Below are positions 36,568 through 49,478 of a stretch of DNA of 64,000 bases, piece by piece. Source of the stretch: Paraspadella gotoi (lineage: Eukaryota; Chaetognatha); contig CM119263.1 of NCBI GenBank assembly GCA_051294375.1, forward strand, positions 3,804,785 to 3,868,784, in the 5' to 3' direction. The notes below the pieces were generated by a model, which worked only from the letters and a program-made list of their open reading frames with translations, made no database searches and was not told the origin of the DNA. The position numbers and the translations under genes were made by a program. Numbering within the stretch: position 1 is the first letter of the stretch; each line of letters opens with the position of its first letter.

Positions 36568-37751
36568 TAGTGTTCCAATAACCGTTAACTGTTAACGGTT
36601 ATTAACGGTTAAAAAAATTTTAACTTAACCGTTAATATATTTATTTTAACGGTTAAATTCGGTTAATTTTCAAATGTGATTTTTTTTCATTTTTTGGTAT
36701 GAAATCTTTAAATTTAAAAAAAATAAATTTTTTTTCTGTTTTCTCTTATTCTCCTCTCCCCTTCTCACCATATTTTTACCCCTCTCTCTCTTCTCCACTT
36801 TTTTCCTGCTTTTTTCTTTTGTTATTTTTTTTCTATCCTAATCTCTCTCTTATTCTTTCTTCCTATTTATTTATCTCCTCCTGTTCCTTTATTTTTCTTT
36901 CTCACTTCCCCTTTTTCTTTCCCCCTTTCTTTTTTCTCCTTTTTTCGCCCTTTCATGCAATAATATATATTCAATTTAGCTAAAAATAAATAATCCCTCT
37001 TATTTTACTTTTTCTCTCTTTTTCTTTCCTTCTTTAAAACGATCAAAGAAGCAAATGAAATAAAACCAAATGAATAAAAAAAATGAATAAAAAACCAAAT
37101 AAAAAAAATTATTTTAAAAAATTTAAAAATTAGTAATAGAAGGAAAAAATCTTAAAAAAGACATATAAAAAAGAATAATGATGATATACTTTTTAATTAA
37201 ACTGAAAAATATATTTATTCATCAATAAATAATTTGATCAATCGATAAATCAACTAGTCTATCAATAAATTAAAATTCATATTTATATTTATGGTCAATG
37301 ACCATTGGTCATAGTTTATGAAAGATTAACAACAGAAAACAAGTGTTTAAGAAACTAACAACTACAAAAATAATGAGGAAGAGAAGAAGTAGAGAAAGAA
37401 AAAGAGAAAGCAAAGAGAGAAAGAGAAACAAAATATAGAATTAGAATTTGATGGTATCCTTTCGTTTCGTTGTGTTATGAGATTAGCAAAAATATTTGTT
37501 TTGTTACAACAACAATATAATTTGACATAAAAAACAGACATGTTTCGACTCTGTTTCAAGTCTTTATCAGCGCATTCAAGAGCCAGAGTTAAAGAGAAAA
37601 TACCATTAAATACTTTAGTTTATTTTAAATCTTAATATTTTAAATTTAAAGTTAAATTATAAAATTAACCGATCTTAACGGTTAACCGTTAAAAATGTTA
37701 GTTTTAACGGTTAAGCGAATTCCTAAAAAATTAACGGTTATCGGAACTCTA
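36568..37751. mobile_element. Nested hAT-like MITE (1,184 bp) with 8-bp target duplication
   Basis: Flanked by CTTGCAAG at 36560-36567 and 37752-37759. Ends are TAGTGTTCCAATAACCGTTAA and, reverse complemented, TAGAGTTCCGATAACCGTTAA, followed by multiple AACCGTTAA subterminal motifs in both orientations. An 8-bp duplication and TAG-starting ends fit the hAT superfamily. There is no transposase frame, so it is non-autonomous. A hammerhead-like repeat copy (37440-37600) lies inside it. Confidence 0.88.
37440..37600 (-). repeat. Hammerhead-like repeat, copy 2
   Basis: Shares ATCCTTTCGTTTCGTTG with 18880. On the minus strand it carries CTGATAA, a GACT/AGTC stem, GAAAC and ACATGTC, with stem bases that differ from the 18.9-kb copy in a compensating way. 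Confidence 0.65.
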
Positions 37752-37915
37752 CTTGCAAGCGATTTTCATGTATTGCCGCAGCCATTGGTTTGGTTTGGTT
37801 TGCTGCGATCTGTTATGATGAGTTAGGATCACAAATTAAAAGAATTATCTGATTAGCTGATTACCGCTTAATTATCGTAGGCAGATCCGACATTGTTTGC
37901 TCAAACTTGTTTATT

Positions 37916-39265
37916 TTTATTTTTTCTCTTATAAATGTTGTGCAAAGCGATTTGTATTGACATTAATTTCATTTTTTTCCTTAAATTAATAAAAATCTAT
38001 CCTTAATTTTTCTCCTTTTTTATCAGCTTCTTTATGTTAAAAAAAGGAAAGAGAAAGATAGGGAGTAAGATGAAGTGAAAGAGAAATAATGGGAGAAAGA
38101 AAGGTAATTTGGAAACCCTCGTTATGAAGAAGAGTCGTTGATTAATTTTAATTAATTATATTAACTACTTACAATAAAAAACAATATTTACAATTGAGAA
38201 ATGTATACGTTATTACAACGTACTAACAATAACAAAAATAGACGAAAAATACTTGAGGCAAAATTGATTGTAGACAAAACGAATAATAAAAGGTTAAGAC
38301 GACGTTATTTTAGAGAGAGAGAAAAAAACCAGATTTTTCAAAATATAAAGGATGGAGAGAGAGAGAGAGTTGACCGACGACGACGAGAACAAAGACGTTG
38401 AGGTTTCATATTGTTTGGTGAGTTGTATTTTTGCGACGAGGGTAAGTTAATTGACCGAGGTCAATTCAGGTCACCAGAGTAAAGAGAAAGAAGCAAAAGG
38501 AAGAATAGAACGGTAGAAAAAAATAAAGCCTAAAAGATTAAACTAATGAAAGGAAGAAAGTAACAAATTACAAAATAATACAGAATAGAAAAAAAAACTG
38601 TAAAAAAGAGAAGAGATAAGGAGTTTTGCGTTTAATCTTTATGCATTTCTAGCTTTTCCTTTAATTCTATTAGCGTGAGAGAATGAAAACTCATAAAGCA
38701 CTTCATTCAGACTGACACTGCACCACGATTTGCCAATTTGAAATTTATTAGCCATTTTTATCGAATTTTTATTTTATTTTATTTTTATTTTTATCGAATC
38801 TGAAAAAGAGAACTCAGGCGGAAAAGGATCAAGAGACAATTTTGAATAAGATAACCTTGGAATTGATCGGGCTGAAATTCAACATATATTTTCGTATTCT
38901 ACGGAAATGTTAATTAAAGTTCAAGCCAATGTTTGAATTGAAATAATCTATTTTAACAATTTTTTACTGTTTAAAAGAATTATTTATTATAAAATGTTAA
39001 AGACAAATATTAATAACTTTGTGTACAAAATCTTTTTAGGTTCAAAACTATTTATTATTTTTTTTACATAACTTTTTATTAGAGACTGAAAACTAACTCT
39101 AAAAGACATTCCAAGGTACACTCGTCCGTATAAAAATTTAAAAAAACGTTTTAAAAACAAACCGAGTCTCTCTAACTTTTGTTTCTTACTTTAGACAATT
39201 ATAACGCGCCCTCTAACAATGAATTAGAGAACTGGGTGGAATAAAAAACTTTTGTTTTATACAAA
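37916..39265. other. AT-rich gene-free stretch
   Basis: Scattered A/G-rich segments and a short GA run at 38355-38370. No exon or repeat family identified. Confidence 0.6.
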
Positions 39266-39269
39266 CACA

Positions 39270-39277
39270 TGATGATT

Positions 39278-39313
<36 letters not shown>

Positions 39314-39515
39314 ATGAAGAAAACGATGATGATAATAATGACAATGGTGTTGATAATGATGATGAAGATGATGATGATGATGACCTTGATGATGATTATG
39401 ATGATGAGTACGATTATATTGATGATGATGACGATGGTAATGATTATTATTATGACGATGATTATTATTATTTTAATGATGAAGATGATGATGATGATGA
39501 TGATGATGATGATAA
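39270..39515. repeat. (GAT)n trinucleotide microsatellite
   Basis: Imperfect GAT/GAC/AAT repeats of about 245 bases; the apparent Met-rich and Ile-rich frames are repeat translations. Confidence 0.93.
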
Positions 39516-41000
39516 TGTCGACAAAATTTAACCACGGCGACTCCATCAAAAGCGCCAAAGGGTTGCTTCAAGCTAAAGGTTCAAAAAGCAAGACGAATTC
39601 TACTATTTTCCTTAAGTGAAAAACATATTTTTGCAATACATTCCTGAGGCATTATTTATATTGTATACTCCCAACGGCTCAACCAGATCGACACAACTCT
39701 CACGCAATCGTAAGCCTGAAGGCGTTTATCCTCGTCGTTGTCGTCGTCGTCGTCGTTGTTGTTATTCTTGTTTTGGAAAGATTTAGATANNNNNNNNNNT
39801 TGCTTCAAGCTGAATAGAACATTATGGTTGCGATAACAATTGCTCGGAAATAAGCTTGTATCATTTTGATTGAAAAACAAATTATGATTAATTATGTCCT
39901 CGCCCAAGTTTCTCTTCCTGTTCTCAACATCAACTACATGGTACAGTATAGTAGTACAAACAAAACCTACTATACTAAGGTTTCGCAAACAGTAATTCCG
40001 TCTTGAATCTTAACTTAAACCAGCGTTTTAATGGTTTTCATTGTGTCGGGATCAGTTGTTTACTCGCGTGTGGGAAAAGAGGAAATGGAACCAAAAGTGA
40101 GAAATCAGTCGATCGAGAATATGAGATTGGGGAATTGGGATCGTTGATCGGGGAATTGGGGATTGAGGATAGGGGATTGGGGATCAAAGTTAGGGGATTG
40201 GATCAAAGATTGAATATCGAGGATCAGTATTAGTATTAGTATTATTATTCGAGTTCTTTTCACAGAATGAAAGGTTTTGCAGTAGAAAGGCAACAAAAAT
40301 TAAATGCATTTTAAATAATATTTTAGCATTGGTCTCACTCGTTCAATGATCAAAGATTGGGGATCAAGAATTGAGAATAGGGAAATTGAGGTTCGGGGAT
40401 CAAGGATCGAAGATTGAGGATCGAGAAACGAGAAGATCAAAGATTGGGGATCAAGAATCGAGGATTGGGAAATTGAGGGTCAGGGATTGAGGATTGAGGA
40501 TTGAGGATCAAAGATAAAGGATCGAGGAGCGAAGATCAAAGATCGGGGATCAAGAATCGAGGATCGGGAAATAGAGGATTGGGGATCGAGGAGCGAAGAT
40601 TGAAGATTGAGGACCACCGGCACCGCAAATGTTGTTTGACTTTCTTCCATTTAACTGGTTTGTCTCCGACCAAAAAAAAAATACTTTATTTCTCCTTTCC
40701 GATCGAAGTTGAAAATTACGCACTTTTTTCCCAAAATGCCCCCATTTTTCTCAATCGATTTTATCATATGTTTTTACGTTTCTAACTTTCTAGAGTTCTG
40801 ATAATATTTCGGTAACTAAATAAAGCATAAATAATACATATAGATATCAGCACGTATCTTTTCTTATCAGTATTCTCACTTGTCAGCAGATCTTGTTACA
40901 TCTCATATAATTGTAAAATTAACACTTTTTTTTACCAAAAGTGATAAAAAGTTGAAAGCGTCGCCACCAAAACGACGACTTTAATTCCGGAATCTTTTTG
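39516..41000. repeat. GATCRAGGATTGGG-type minisatellite region and assembly gap
   Basis: 39790-39799 is an N gap. 40118-40215 and 40345-40615 consist of irregular units built from GAGGATC, GGGGATC, AAGATTG and CAAGAATC. No gene. Confidence 0.8.
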
Positions 41001-41002
41001 CT

Positions 41003-41100
41003 CGCACCTGTTGCGATCAAACGCGATCCTCTTGTTCGCACCTGTTGCGATCAAACGCGATCCTCTTGTTCGCACCTGTAGCGATTGACGGCGATCGAGT
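41003..41100. repeat. 34-bp direct tandem repeat
   Basis: Units starting CGCACCTG at 41003, 41037 and 41071. The first two are identical over 34 bases and the third diverges after CGCACCTGTAGCGAT. Confidence 0.9.
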
Positions 41101-41138
41101 TTCACTTCGAAGAGAACAAAACCTTTTATTTTTCTGCA

Positions 41139-41143
<5 letters not shown>

Positions 41144-41226
<83 letters not shown>

Positions 41227-41308
41227 TCTCTCTTCTCCTCTTTCTCTCTCTCTTCTCTCTCTCTCTTCTCTCTCTCTCTTTCTCTCTCTCTTCTCTCTTT
41301 CTCTTCTT

Positions 41309-41339
<31 letters not shown>

Positions 41340-41365
41340 CTCCTCTCTTCTCTCTTTCTCCTCTT
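41144..41365. repeat. (CT)n microsatellite
   Basis: Long CT tract, pure to about 41220 and then interrupted by TCTTC variants, downstream of transporter gene A. Confidence 0.95.
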
Positions 41366-41772
41366 AGTTCCACCGACCAAAAAGTCAGAAAAGTCACGAA
41401 GCGAGAATTCTAGTGGGCGGAGCCCAAGCCAAAGGGAGGTGGACAAAGTTGAGAAAAAATTTCAAGAAATTTCGAAAAAAACTGAATACCGTGATCCGAA
41501 TCAGGTGACTTTGTGAATCAATTCTCACCTAATCATTTCCAAGTGGCTTCTCCATATCATGATTATCGTAAAGTGTATAACTTTATCATGTACACGCACT
41601 TTTACTGAAGCTATTTGGAACAATGAATCGAACAAAAGTAAAATTATAACTCGATTCAAACCTTTGCCACCATTAATAAAATAATTCTATAGCTGCCATT
41701 GAAAGTTTGTAATTTATAAAAATTAACAAACGCCAAATTTTAAACATTTACGAAACGAAAATTTAAAATCGT

Positions 41773-43099
41773 TCAAGGTTTCAGCGGCTTCTTCTCTTCC
41801 TCTTCCCCCTCCTCCTCCTCCTCCTCCTCCCCCTTTGTCCCCACGACCGCAAGCATCACGCCGACCAAAACGCAAACCACGCCCACAAATTTCAAGGCGT
41901 TCAATCGTTGACCCAGCCAGATCCAGCCCCAAGCGTAGGACAGCGGGACTTGGATCACGCTGATCAGCGCCAGCAGCGTCGGCGTGTGAGATTGCGTCGC
42001 GAGCACGTTGGACACGCGTCCGACGGTGTTCAGAAGCGGCAGCGCAGCCAACGACGCAGCCATCGACGGTCCGGGCGGCGCCGTAACGCCGCCTCGGAGC
42101 GAGATTCCGAGCGCGCCGCAACCGGCGTTGGCGGCGCCGATGAAGATGACCCAAGTGTACCAAGGGATCTCGCGACAGACGCCGACGAGGATCGTGCAGA
42201 TTGTGGCCGAGGCGCCGGTGGAAAAGGCGAAGGCGTAACCGGCGACGCTGACGGAATCGAAATAAGGAGACGGAAATGGAGAGAAGATGATGAAAGGTTG
42301 AGTGACGAGGACGACCCCTGCGAGACTGAAAACGAGGCTGAGCCATTGACCCGTCGAGGGGGCGCGGCGACGCCAAAGGGAATCAAGGAAGGACGTATAA
42401 ACGATGCTGAGGTTTGATAAGAGAACCACGTCGCCGGCTGGGATCAGCTGGGAATATAGGGGTCGGGATGGGATTGATTGAATCATTGATTTTTTTTTTA
42501 GATGAGTTTTGAAAAAAATACAATTGCTCAAGAGGCCAAGAAACCGCCTCACTAAGGCCTCTACCGTTTCAATTCTGTGGTTGCCGGCTCGATCCCGGCA
42601 GTCCCCTATTTTTATTTATTTGCGTTTAGTCCTCAAAATTCTCGAACGTCACTTGGGGCATCTTAGTCATTGCAACCGCCGTTGCCTTTCACGATTTTAC
42701 TTATCATCAGATAGTTGTTAAATTACGTTATAAAATAACAAAATAACAAAATTAAACGTTTTTTAAAATATGTTTTTTTAAAACAGCTATATTTACCCCG
42801 AGCGCCTTGACGTAAATCAAATTGCTGACGATTCCAACGGCGCCAAAAACGAGCGCCGCAGCGACGTAGCGCCAGTCCCGCAGCGCCGCGTTCGTTGGCT
42901 GCGCGTCGCACGCAGCAGCCACTCCGCCGGCCGACAAAAAACCGACCCCGAGGATGAGAACGATGAGGTAAATGTCGGTATGGGCGTTGATGGCCGACAA
43001 GAGATCGAAAAAGGACCAACTCGTTGCCGACATAAACGACAGAAAGACGCAAGTCATCAATCGGTTAGCGTAAAACGCCTGCACCACTGATGCCATCAT
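41773..43099 (-). CDS. EamA/SLC35-like (drug/metabolite superfamily) transporter A
   Basis: Two minus-strand exons, 43099-42797 and 42447-41773, joined in phase 0, encode 325 residues. Family knowledge: such proteins are about ten-helix carriers of nucleotide sugars or other small metabolites in Golgi, ER or plasma membrane; the substrate cannot be read here. Visible features are SATSWSFFDL in the first helix, LIPAGDVVLLSNLSIVYTSF opening exon 2, RRRAPSTGQW after the next loop, and a final TPTLLALISVIQVPLSYAW helix followed by WLGQRLNALKFVGV, the usual end of EamA domains. The C-tail is a Glu run encoded by (CTC)n, then KKPLKP. Two adjacent ATGs (43099 and 43096) are possible starts. Exons are GC-rich against AT-rich flanks. 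A paralogue lies about 1.2 kb upstream. Confidence 0.85.
42535..42612 (+). repeat. tRNA-like fragment in transporter A intron
   Basis: CCGGCTCGATCCCGGCAG can form a T-arm, preceded by AAGAGGCC..GGCCTCT, which forms a stem unlike a normal D arm. No full cloverleaf is seen, so I take it as a tRNA-derived repeat rather than a tRNA gene. Confidence 0.4.
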
Positions 43100-43389
43100 C
43101 GAGAAGAGTTTGTTGGAAAGGAATTTTTTTAGGTGAAAGTTTTTATTTTTAGAAAAATTCCTGTTTTTTTTTCACATATGTTTGTTTTCCATTTTCCTTC
43201 GATTTTTATTTATTACTTTTTTTTTGTTATTTACAGTTTTTCTACAAGATTTAAAAAAAAGCATGTTCATTTATAAGAATATTTGTATATATAAATTATA
43301 TCACGATATGATTATGATTATGATTATAAAATAAAAAAATATTAATTTACCAAGAATAAATGAATTTGAAAGTGACAATGGATGAATTG

Positions 43390-44160
43390 AACACTATTAT
43401 AATTCACTTTGTCGGTCCATCGGTTTGCCCCCTCAAACTTGTCGGGCATTAACTTAAATCATGACATCAAATTATGATAAATTATGTAAGTAAAATGATG
43501 TCTGTCCGTCCGTCTGTTTGTCTGTCTGTCTGAGTGTCCGTCCCACCTAGCACCAAAGTCAATTTGACTAGAAATTTTATTATTTATGCTTACTCATAAA
43601 TGTTTTAATTAGTTAATTGATTAATTAATTAAATTGAAAAAAACGCTGCCAAGTTGAAAAAATGATGCAAGTTAAAAAAAAATACCAGTTGAAAAAATGA
43701 TGCAAGTTGAAAAAATGTTTCAAGATGAAAAAAATGATGCAAGTTGAAAAAATAATGCAATTTGAAAAAATGATGCAAGTTGAATAAATGATGCAAGTTG
43801 AAAAAATGATATAGTTTAAAACATGATGCAAGTTAAAAAAATGTGCGAATTGAAAAAAATGGTGCAAGTTAGAAAAATAGTGGAAGTTGAAAAAAATGGG
43901 GCAAATTGAAAAAATGGTGCAATTTGAAAAAATTATAAAAGTTGAAAAAATAATAATAGTTAAAAAAATTATTTGTTTGTACCATAGTAACAGTTATTTA
44001 ACGATTTACATGTATATGGGCAGCCATTGGTTTGGTATAGTACAATCTGTTATGATCACAAATTGAAAGAATTATCGTCATTTATCATCTGATTAACTGA
44101 TTACCACTTGATTATCGTCGGCAGATCCGACATTGTTTGCTCAAAACTTGTTTAATAAAG
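43390..44160. mobile_element. 18-bp-repeat element, copy 3 (apparently complete)
   Basis: Starts with TATAATTCACTTTGTCGGTCC and TTATGATAAATTATG and a GTCC run, continues through an array of about 18 GATGCAAGTTGAAAAAAT-like units (43635-43960), then GTACCATAGTAACAG, CAGCCATTGGTTTG and TTATCGTCGGCAGATCCGAC..TTTGCTCAAAACTTG. It provides the approximate empty-site comparison for the nested element at 36568. Confidence 0.8.
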
Positions 44161-44313
44161 AGTTACAAGATTATCACAGTTAACTTCACTCATTATTGAA
44201 TTTCACGTACGTACAGAATCGTCCACTTCTTAGTGATGGGTGGGTTGTTTGAACTCGCTAAATTTTTGAGCGAATCAGTTTTCAATTTAAAAAAAAAAAT
44301 TTAAATGTATAGT

Positions 44314-45067
44314 TTACATCAAGCTCGTGTATTCTTGCTCTTCTCTCTTCCTCGTACCCACGATCGCCAAGACGACGGCCATCGTGACCAAAACCACGCC
44401 CACGATTTTAAGCGAATCCATGTCCTGACCCAACCAGACCCAGGACAACGTGTAGGACATCGGCACCTGCGCCACAGTCACCAACGCCATCAGCGTCGGA
44501 GTGTGAATCTTCACGGCCAACATGTTGGTGAATTGACCGACGGCGTTGAGAATCGCCATCGCAGTCAGCGACACCGCTATCGGCGCGCTCGACGCCGCGG
44601 CCACGCCTCCTCGGATGGCGCCGCCGATGGCGCCGGCGAGGCTGACGACCACGCCTAAAAAGAGCATCCAGTTGGTCAAGGGAACGTCTTTGAAGACGCC
44701 GACCAACATGGCGTCGCCCGTCATTGAAAGTCCCGTGACAAGAGCGAGGGAATAACCGAGAATCTTGTTGTTGTTGTTGTTGTTGTTCGACGTGGGCGGG
44801 CGTGACGAAAAGACGTCAAAGATGAAGGAAGGTCGAGTGACGAGAACGAGGCCGGCGACGCAGAGAAGGATGCTGACCCATTGCAGGGCCGAGGGTGCCC
44901 GTCGGCGCCAGAGGGAGTCGGCGAATGAAGTGTAGACGACGGCGAGATTGGAGAAAGAGAACGACGTCGCCGACGGGGACCATCTGGGGCGAGGAGGTGT
45001 TGGGGGGGGAGGATCGGTCGGTCGGTCGGTTTTGATTTTATAAATGAAAAAGAAAAACTGAGTATTG

Positions 45068-45125
<58 letters not shown>

Positions 45126-45704
45126 CTCTCTTCTCTTTTCACAATAAAAATGAATCAAGGAAAACAAGAGTTTAATCGAACCTTTCAACATTCTGCTCAT
45201 TTACATACACATTTTCCATTTCACATTATACATTATATCATCTTTATCCTTCTTTCCATCACTCCATCACCCCATCCCTCCATCCACCATCCTCACATCC
45301 CATCCCTCTCATCACCCCATCACTCCATCACCCATCCCTCCCATCACTCCATCCCCTCCTCTCATCACCCCCATCAGCCCATCACTCCCAATTCCCACCT
45401 TCTGCGCGTTAGACGTAAACCGTAATGTCCAGGATCCCCAGAGACCACGACCGATCCCCGCTGCGACGTCCGGCCACCGCCGCAGCGCCGCCGCGGCCTC
45501 CGTTCTCTCGAACGGCGCCCCGCAGCAGCCGATGAGGAAGAGGACGGCGCCGTGGACGAGAGAGACGAGATTGACGTCGGTGGCGGCGGCGCCGGTGACG
45601 CCGGATTGAAGATCGAAGAATGACCAACTGATTGCAGTGATGAGAGAGAGGAAGGCGCTGTTGGCGCGGGCGTCGGAATAAAAGGCGGAGATGGTTGAAG
45701 ACAT
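44314..45704 (-). pseudogene. EamA/SLC35-like transporter B, frameshifted paralogue
   Basis: Tandem copy of transporter A with the same two-exon structure: 45704-45399 and 44983-44314. Exon 1 aligns from SWSFFDL, but a one-base loss followed by a one-base gain before the donor replaces one helix with GLWGSWTLRFTS. Near the start of exon 2 (about 44965-44970) one extra T in a T run shifts the frame once more. After that the frame matches A to the end, with WRRRAP, TPTLMALVTVAQVPMSY and WVWLGQDMDSLKIVGV, and a TAG stop. Exon 2 is 670 bases, not a multiple of three. Either the gene is decaying or the assembly has an indel; the intact remainder argues for recent damage or sequence error. An Asn run is encoded by (GTT)n at 44763-44787. 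Confidence 0.75.
45069..45143. repeat. (CT)n microsatellite in transporter B intron
   Basis: CT run interrupted twice by TCTTC. It is followed at 45240-45395 by CATCAC/CCATCC-type repeats that reach the donor of exon 1. Confidence 0.92.
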
Positions 45705-46860
45705 GCTGGAAGGGGAGGGAGGGAGGGGGAGAGAGAGAGAGAGAGAGAGAGAGTTTTGGGGAAAAAAAGGTTGTTTATAGATACTTGTTTTGTTTAAAAT
45801 CATAAACATAAGCCTTTTTATTAAAATACAACAAGAATGATTCATTACATACATTAGTACATACATTTTGTACGTTCAATACATGGAAGTTTTGGCAATT
45901 GAATGCTAGTTTCTTTTAAAAAAACTCCCGCCTTTATCAGTGTTAAGGAAACCAATCAAAGTAGATTGATAACAAAGACGTTTTCAGAATCTGCTTGATT
46001 ACGGCTTTTAGTCAATACTTAAAATACCATCAGAAGATTACTGGAAAACAGCATAGAAATTATAAAATATCACCATATACTACCATATATATATCATTTT
46101 ATTATATTATTATTATTATTATATTTTGTTATTATTACCATATATTACCTGCTTACGTGGACAAACGAGATATTAATAAAAAATAGGCATTTTTTATGGT
46201 CTTATACACTGATTTTTTGCTGAATATTCGATGTTTATAAAACAAATTTCGTTCAAATGTCTAAGTTTTTTTTATTAAGAAAATGTTTTTAAAAATGTAT
46301 CAAAATAAAATCCTGTCATTGTTTGACTTTAATAATTCTAGTTCAATTTTACTTCAATTTCTAAATTTTACTTGAACAAATTTGTTTGAAAAAAAAACGA
46401 GTTTGCTTGAAAATATTTTCATAGAAAACCTGATTCTACGAAGTGAGAAAACTTGTTTCTCTGAAAGTCACGAGCGAAATGATTTTGAATTTGAAGTAAT
46501 ACATTTCTAAATTTAATTATCACTATTATAAAAAAAAAACGCAGGAGCCACCGCTCAAGTATATCGAAAGAAAGATTTAAAACAACTTAAATTTCCTCCA
46601 TATATGATATCCGTTTACGTAGTTGTTAAGTCAATATAGTGAACATTATTCATCTCAACTCAATTCGTACGAGTCAATAAATAACTGGAAGGAACCATCG
46701 ATAATTTCCGATCGCCTTTGGGTGAGTAACATCGATCGAACAACGCGCACCCTCGCTCTCTCATTGGTCGATTTCCATTCCACGTTCGACTCCAAATTCT
46801 CAAATTTCGCTTTCTGATTTGTCGAATTCGATCACCGACAGTACCGAACATTTGCCGCTG
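45705..46860. other. Upstream region of transporter B and AT-rich intergenic DNA
   Basis: Immediately upstream of the transporter B ATG the minus strand reads CCCCTTCCAGC, a strong acceptor-like signal after a CT tract (45712-45755), so a 5' UTR intron or trans-splice site is possible. The rest is AT-rich without genes. Confidence 0.5.
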
Positions 46861-46867
46861 ATTAGAA

Positions 46868-47153
<286 letters not shown>

Positions 47154-47222
47154 CATGGAGACAGAGGCGCTTAATCTTTCTCTCGGCTCCAAATTTCCGG
47201 CGCCCATGATTCCAAAGCCGCG

Positions 47223-49388
47223 GTGCAATGCGATCTCCGACGTCAATTTTCCACGCCCACTTTGGCGCCGCCTTCGTTTCCAGCGGCGCCATTTTCTGGC
47301 GCTTTCGACGCCGGTTCATCCCGGCGACGCTTCTCTCTCGTGGCGGCAACGTTTTTGACGGCGGATCAGATCCTCGCGGCGCCAGAGGCGCTGGACGCCG
47401 AATTTTGCCGGAAATTGGGAGAGAAGCTCTGCGCCGAGGCTGCGGCGTTGGCCTCCGAGGCGACGGAGGCGGCGGCTGTGATTGAGGTAAGTTTAATGAG
47501 GAAGGATTATTGATTGACTTATTTATTGACTGCGATATTGATTGATTGTGATATTGATTAACTCTCATATTGATTGACTGACGTCTTTTACTTTTTGGTC
47601 TCTTTCTTTATTTCTCATTGTGTTTCATGACATGAATGACATAATTGAGATGACATGATTGACATGACATGAATTCCAGACCTTTTTGTATTTGACCCAA
47701 GTTTTATATATACGATAATCAATGGTCTTTCAAATTAGGAAAGAGACGGTACAAATTATAACTGTTTAACTTTTCTAAAGCTTTAATTTTCACGGGATGA
47801 AATTTTGTCACCCTTTCAAACTACAATCAGACTGATTTTTTTACATATTTTGATTATCTTTGCGATCTTACTGATGAAAAACAGTCATGGTAAAAAGAGC
47901 CCAGGTTCGTTCGAATACAAGGAATATGTTAGTAATCGGACAGAGCAAGAATTTTGGTCACAAGATAAAGAATTATCCAAGAGAATAGCGTGCATAAGAT
48001 TTTCCAGGAGACTGTGCATCGCGTCGTGACATCTTTTAACTTTTAACTTTTAACTTCACCTTAACCGTCGCTTGTACGAGTTTTCTTTTATTTTTTTGAA
48101 TTTGTTAAAAAATATAAAGCGGAATTTTTATTCGATCCAAATTTCAAGAGAAAATCATCTGAAATTTGTTTATTGATATTTCTGGGTAATATATCAGTGA
48201 CTTTGTAAATATTAACAAAGTAATAACAAAAAATTACAATTTTAAAAGATAGCTAAAACTCAAATTGACTTTTTATACTAATAACTAAACCTTTTTTTTT
48301 CCTAATCCTTTTCTCGCTTATTTTCCACTTGAAAATTTTTTCTGATTAAGTTAAGTCTTATGTTCAGTAAAATTAAATTACATAAGTTAAGTCCACGTAA
48401 GAAAGTAACCTTTCCATCTGAACATTACTTAGTCTCACTCGGTTAATCTTGAAGTTCTGTCGACTCGATTTGACCTAATATAACTTTTAGTGTTGTGGTC
48501 CCTCTGCCCTTTACTATAACACCTTATACTTTTTTGGGTATATGTTTTACACTTTTTGTGCATTATAATCTTATAACGTTTTTATTTTGTTATGTTTTAC
48601 ACTGTCTGCACATAATACACTTAATACGTTTTTCTAACGTTTTTGTTTTCTTTTGTTTTTACCTTTTAGATTTTACATTGTTTTTAACGTTTTTTAATAT
48701 TTCAATTTTTTGATGTTTTTAAACGTTTCCTTTGAATTTGTCTTTTGTCTTTTGTCTTTTGCTTTTACAGCATTTTAAGAAGTATTTTTTAACATTCTAG
48801 TAATGTGTTACATTTTGATGTTAGTGTTTAATGTTATATTTCTATAAGTCTAATTTTATTTGTTATTGATACTATTAATAATGTTTGTATTCAATTATGT
48901 TAATATCGTTATTATTAATTTTAAAAAAAGATAAGTTAAATGATAAAAGAACTTCATTTCCATATGTCATCCCCCTTAACTTTACTCGATCGGGTTTCTT
49001 CACCCAATTTCAAATTTCATAAAAAACATAAAGGACAAAATCAACAAAATGTTCAAATTAACAAAGAGATATTTAAACTTATATACAAGTTTAAGAATCA
49101 GAAACTAAACTCCCAAGTTCACCAAACGTATTTCAACTCCTTCGATCACAAACCTCAACTTTTCCTCCCATAACTTTTAACCCCCACCTCACCTCACCAA
49201 CCACCCGAACCCTCACTTACCTTCTTCATCTCACTTCCTTCCAGATTTCCCCCCACCCAAATCTCCTCTCCTCCTCCTTCCTCCTCCTCCCTCATTACCC
49301 GACTCAGTGCTGCCCCCAATCTCCGACGCCAAAGCTGAATTCCCGTTTAAACCGAAACCCGAAAATTTGCGCCATCCAAATGTTTCCA

Positions 49389-49478
<90 letters not shown>

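Larger units (their letters stand above)
36470..37915. mobile_element. 18-bp-repeat element, copy 2, interrupted by a nested hAT-like element
   Basis: Left part 36470-36567 carries GATGCAAGTTGAAAAAA units and GTACCGTAGTAA. The right part resumes at 37760 with CGATTTTCATGTAT, GCAGCCATTGGTTTG, CTGTTATGATGA and ends with TTATCGTAGGCAGATCCGAC..TTTGCTCAAACTTG. The same order, uninterrupted, is present at 43975-44160. Confidence 0.8.

Noticed and set aside
41723-42417. Long alternative frames overlapping transporter A
   Set aside because: They are shadows of the GC-rich transporter exon; only the frame with ten-helix hydrophobicity and paralogue similarity is real.
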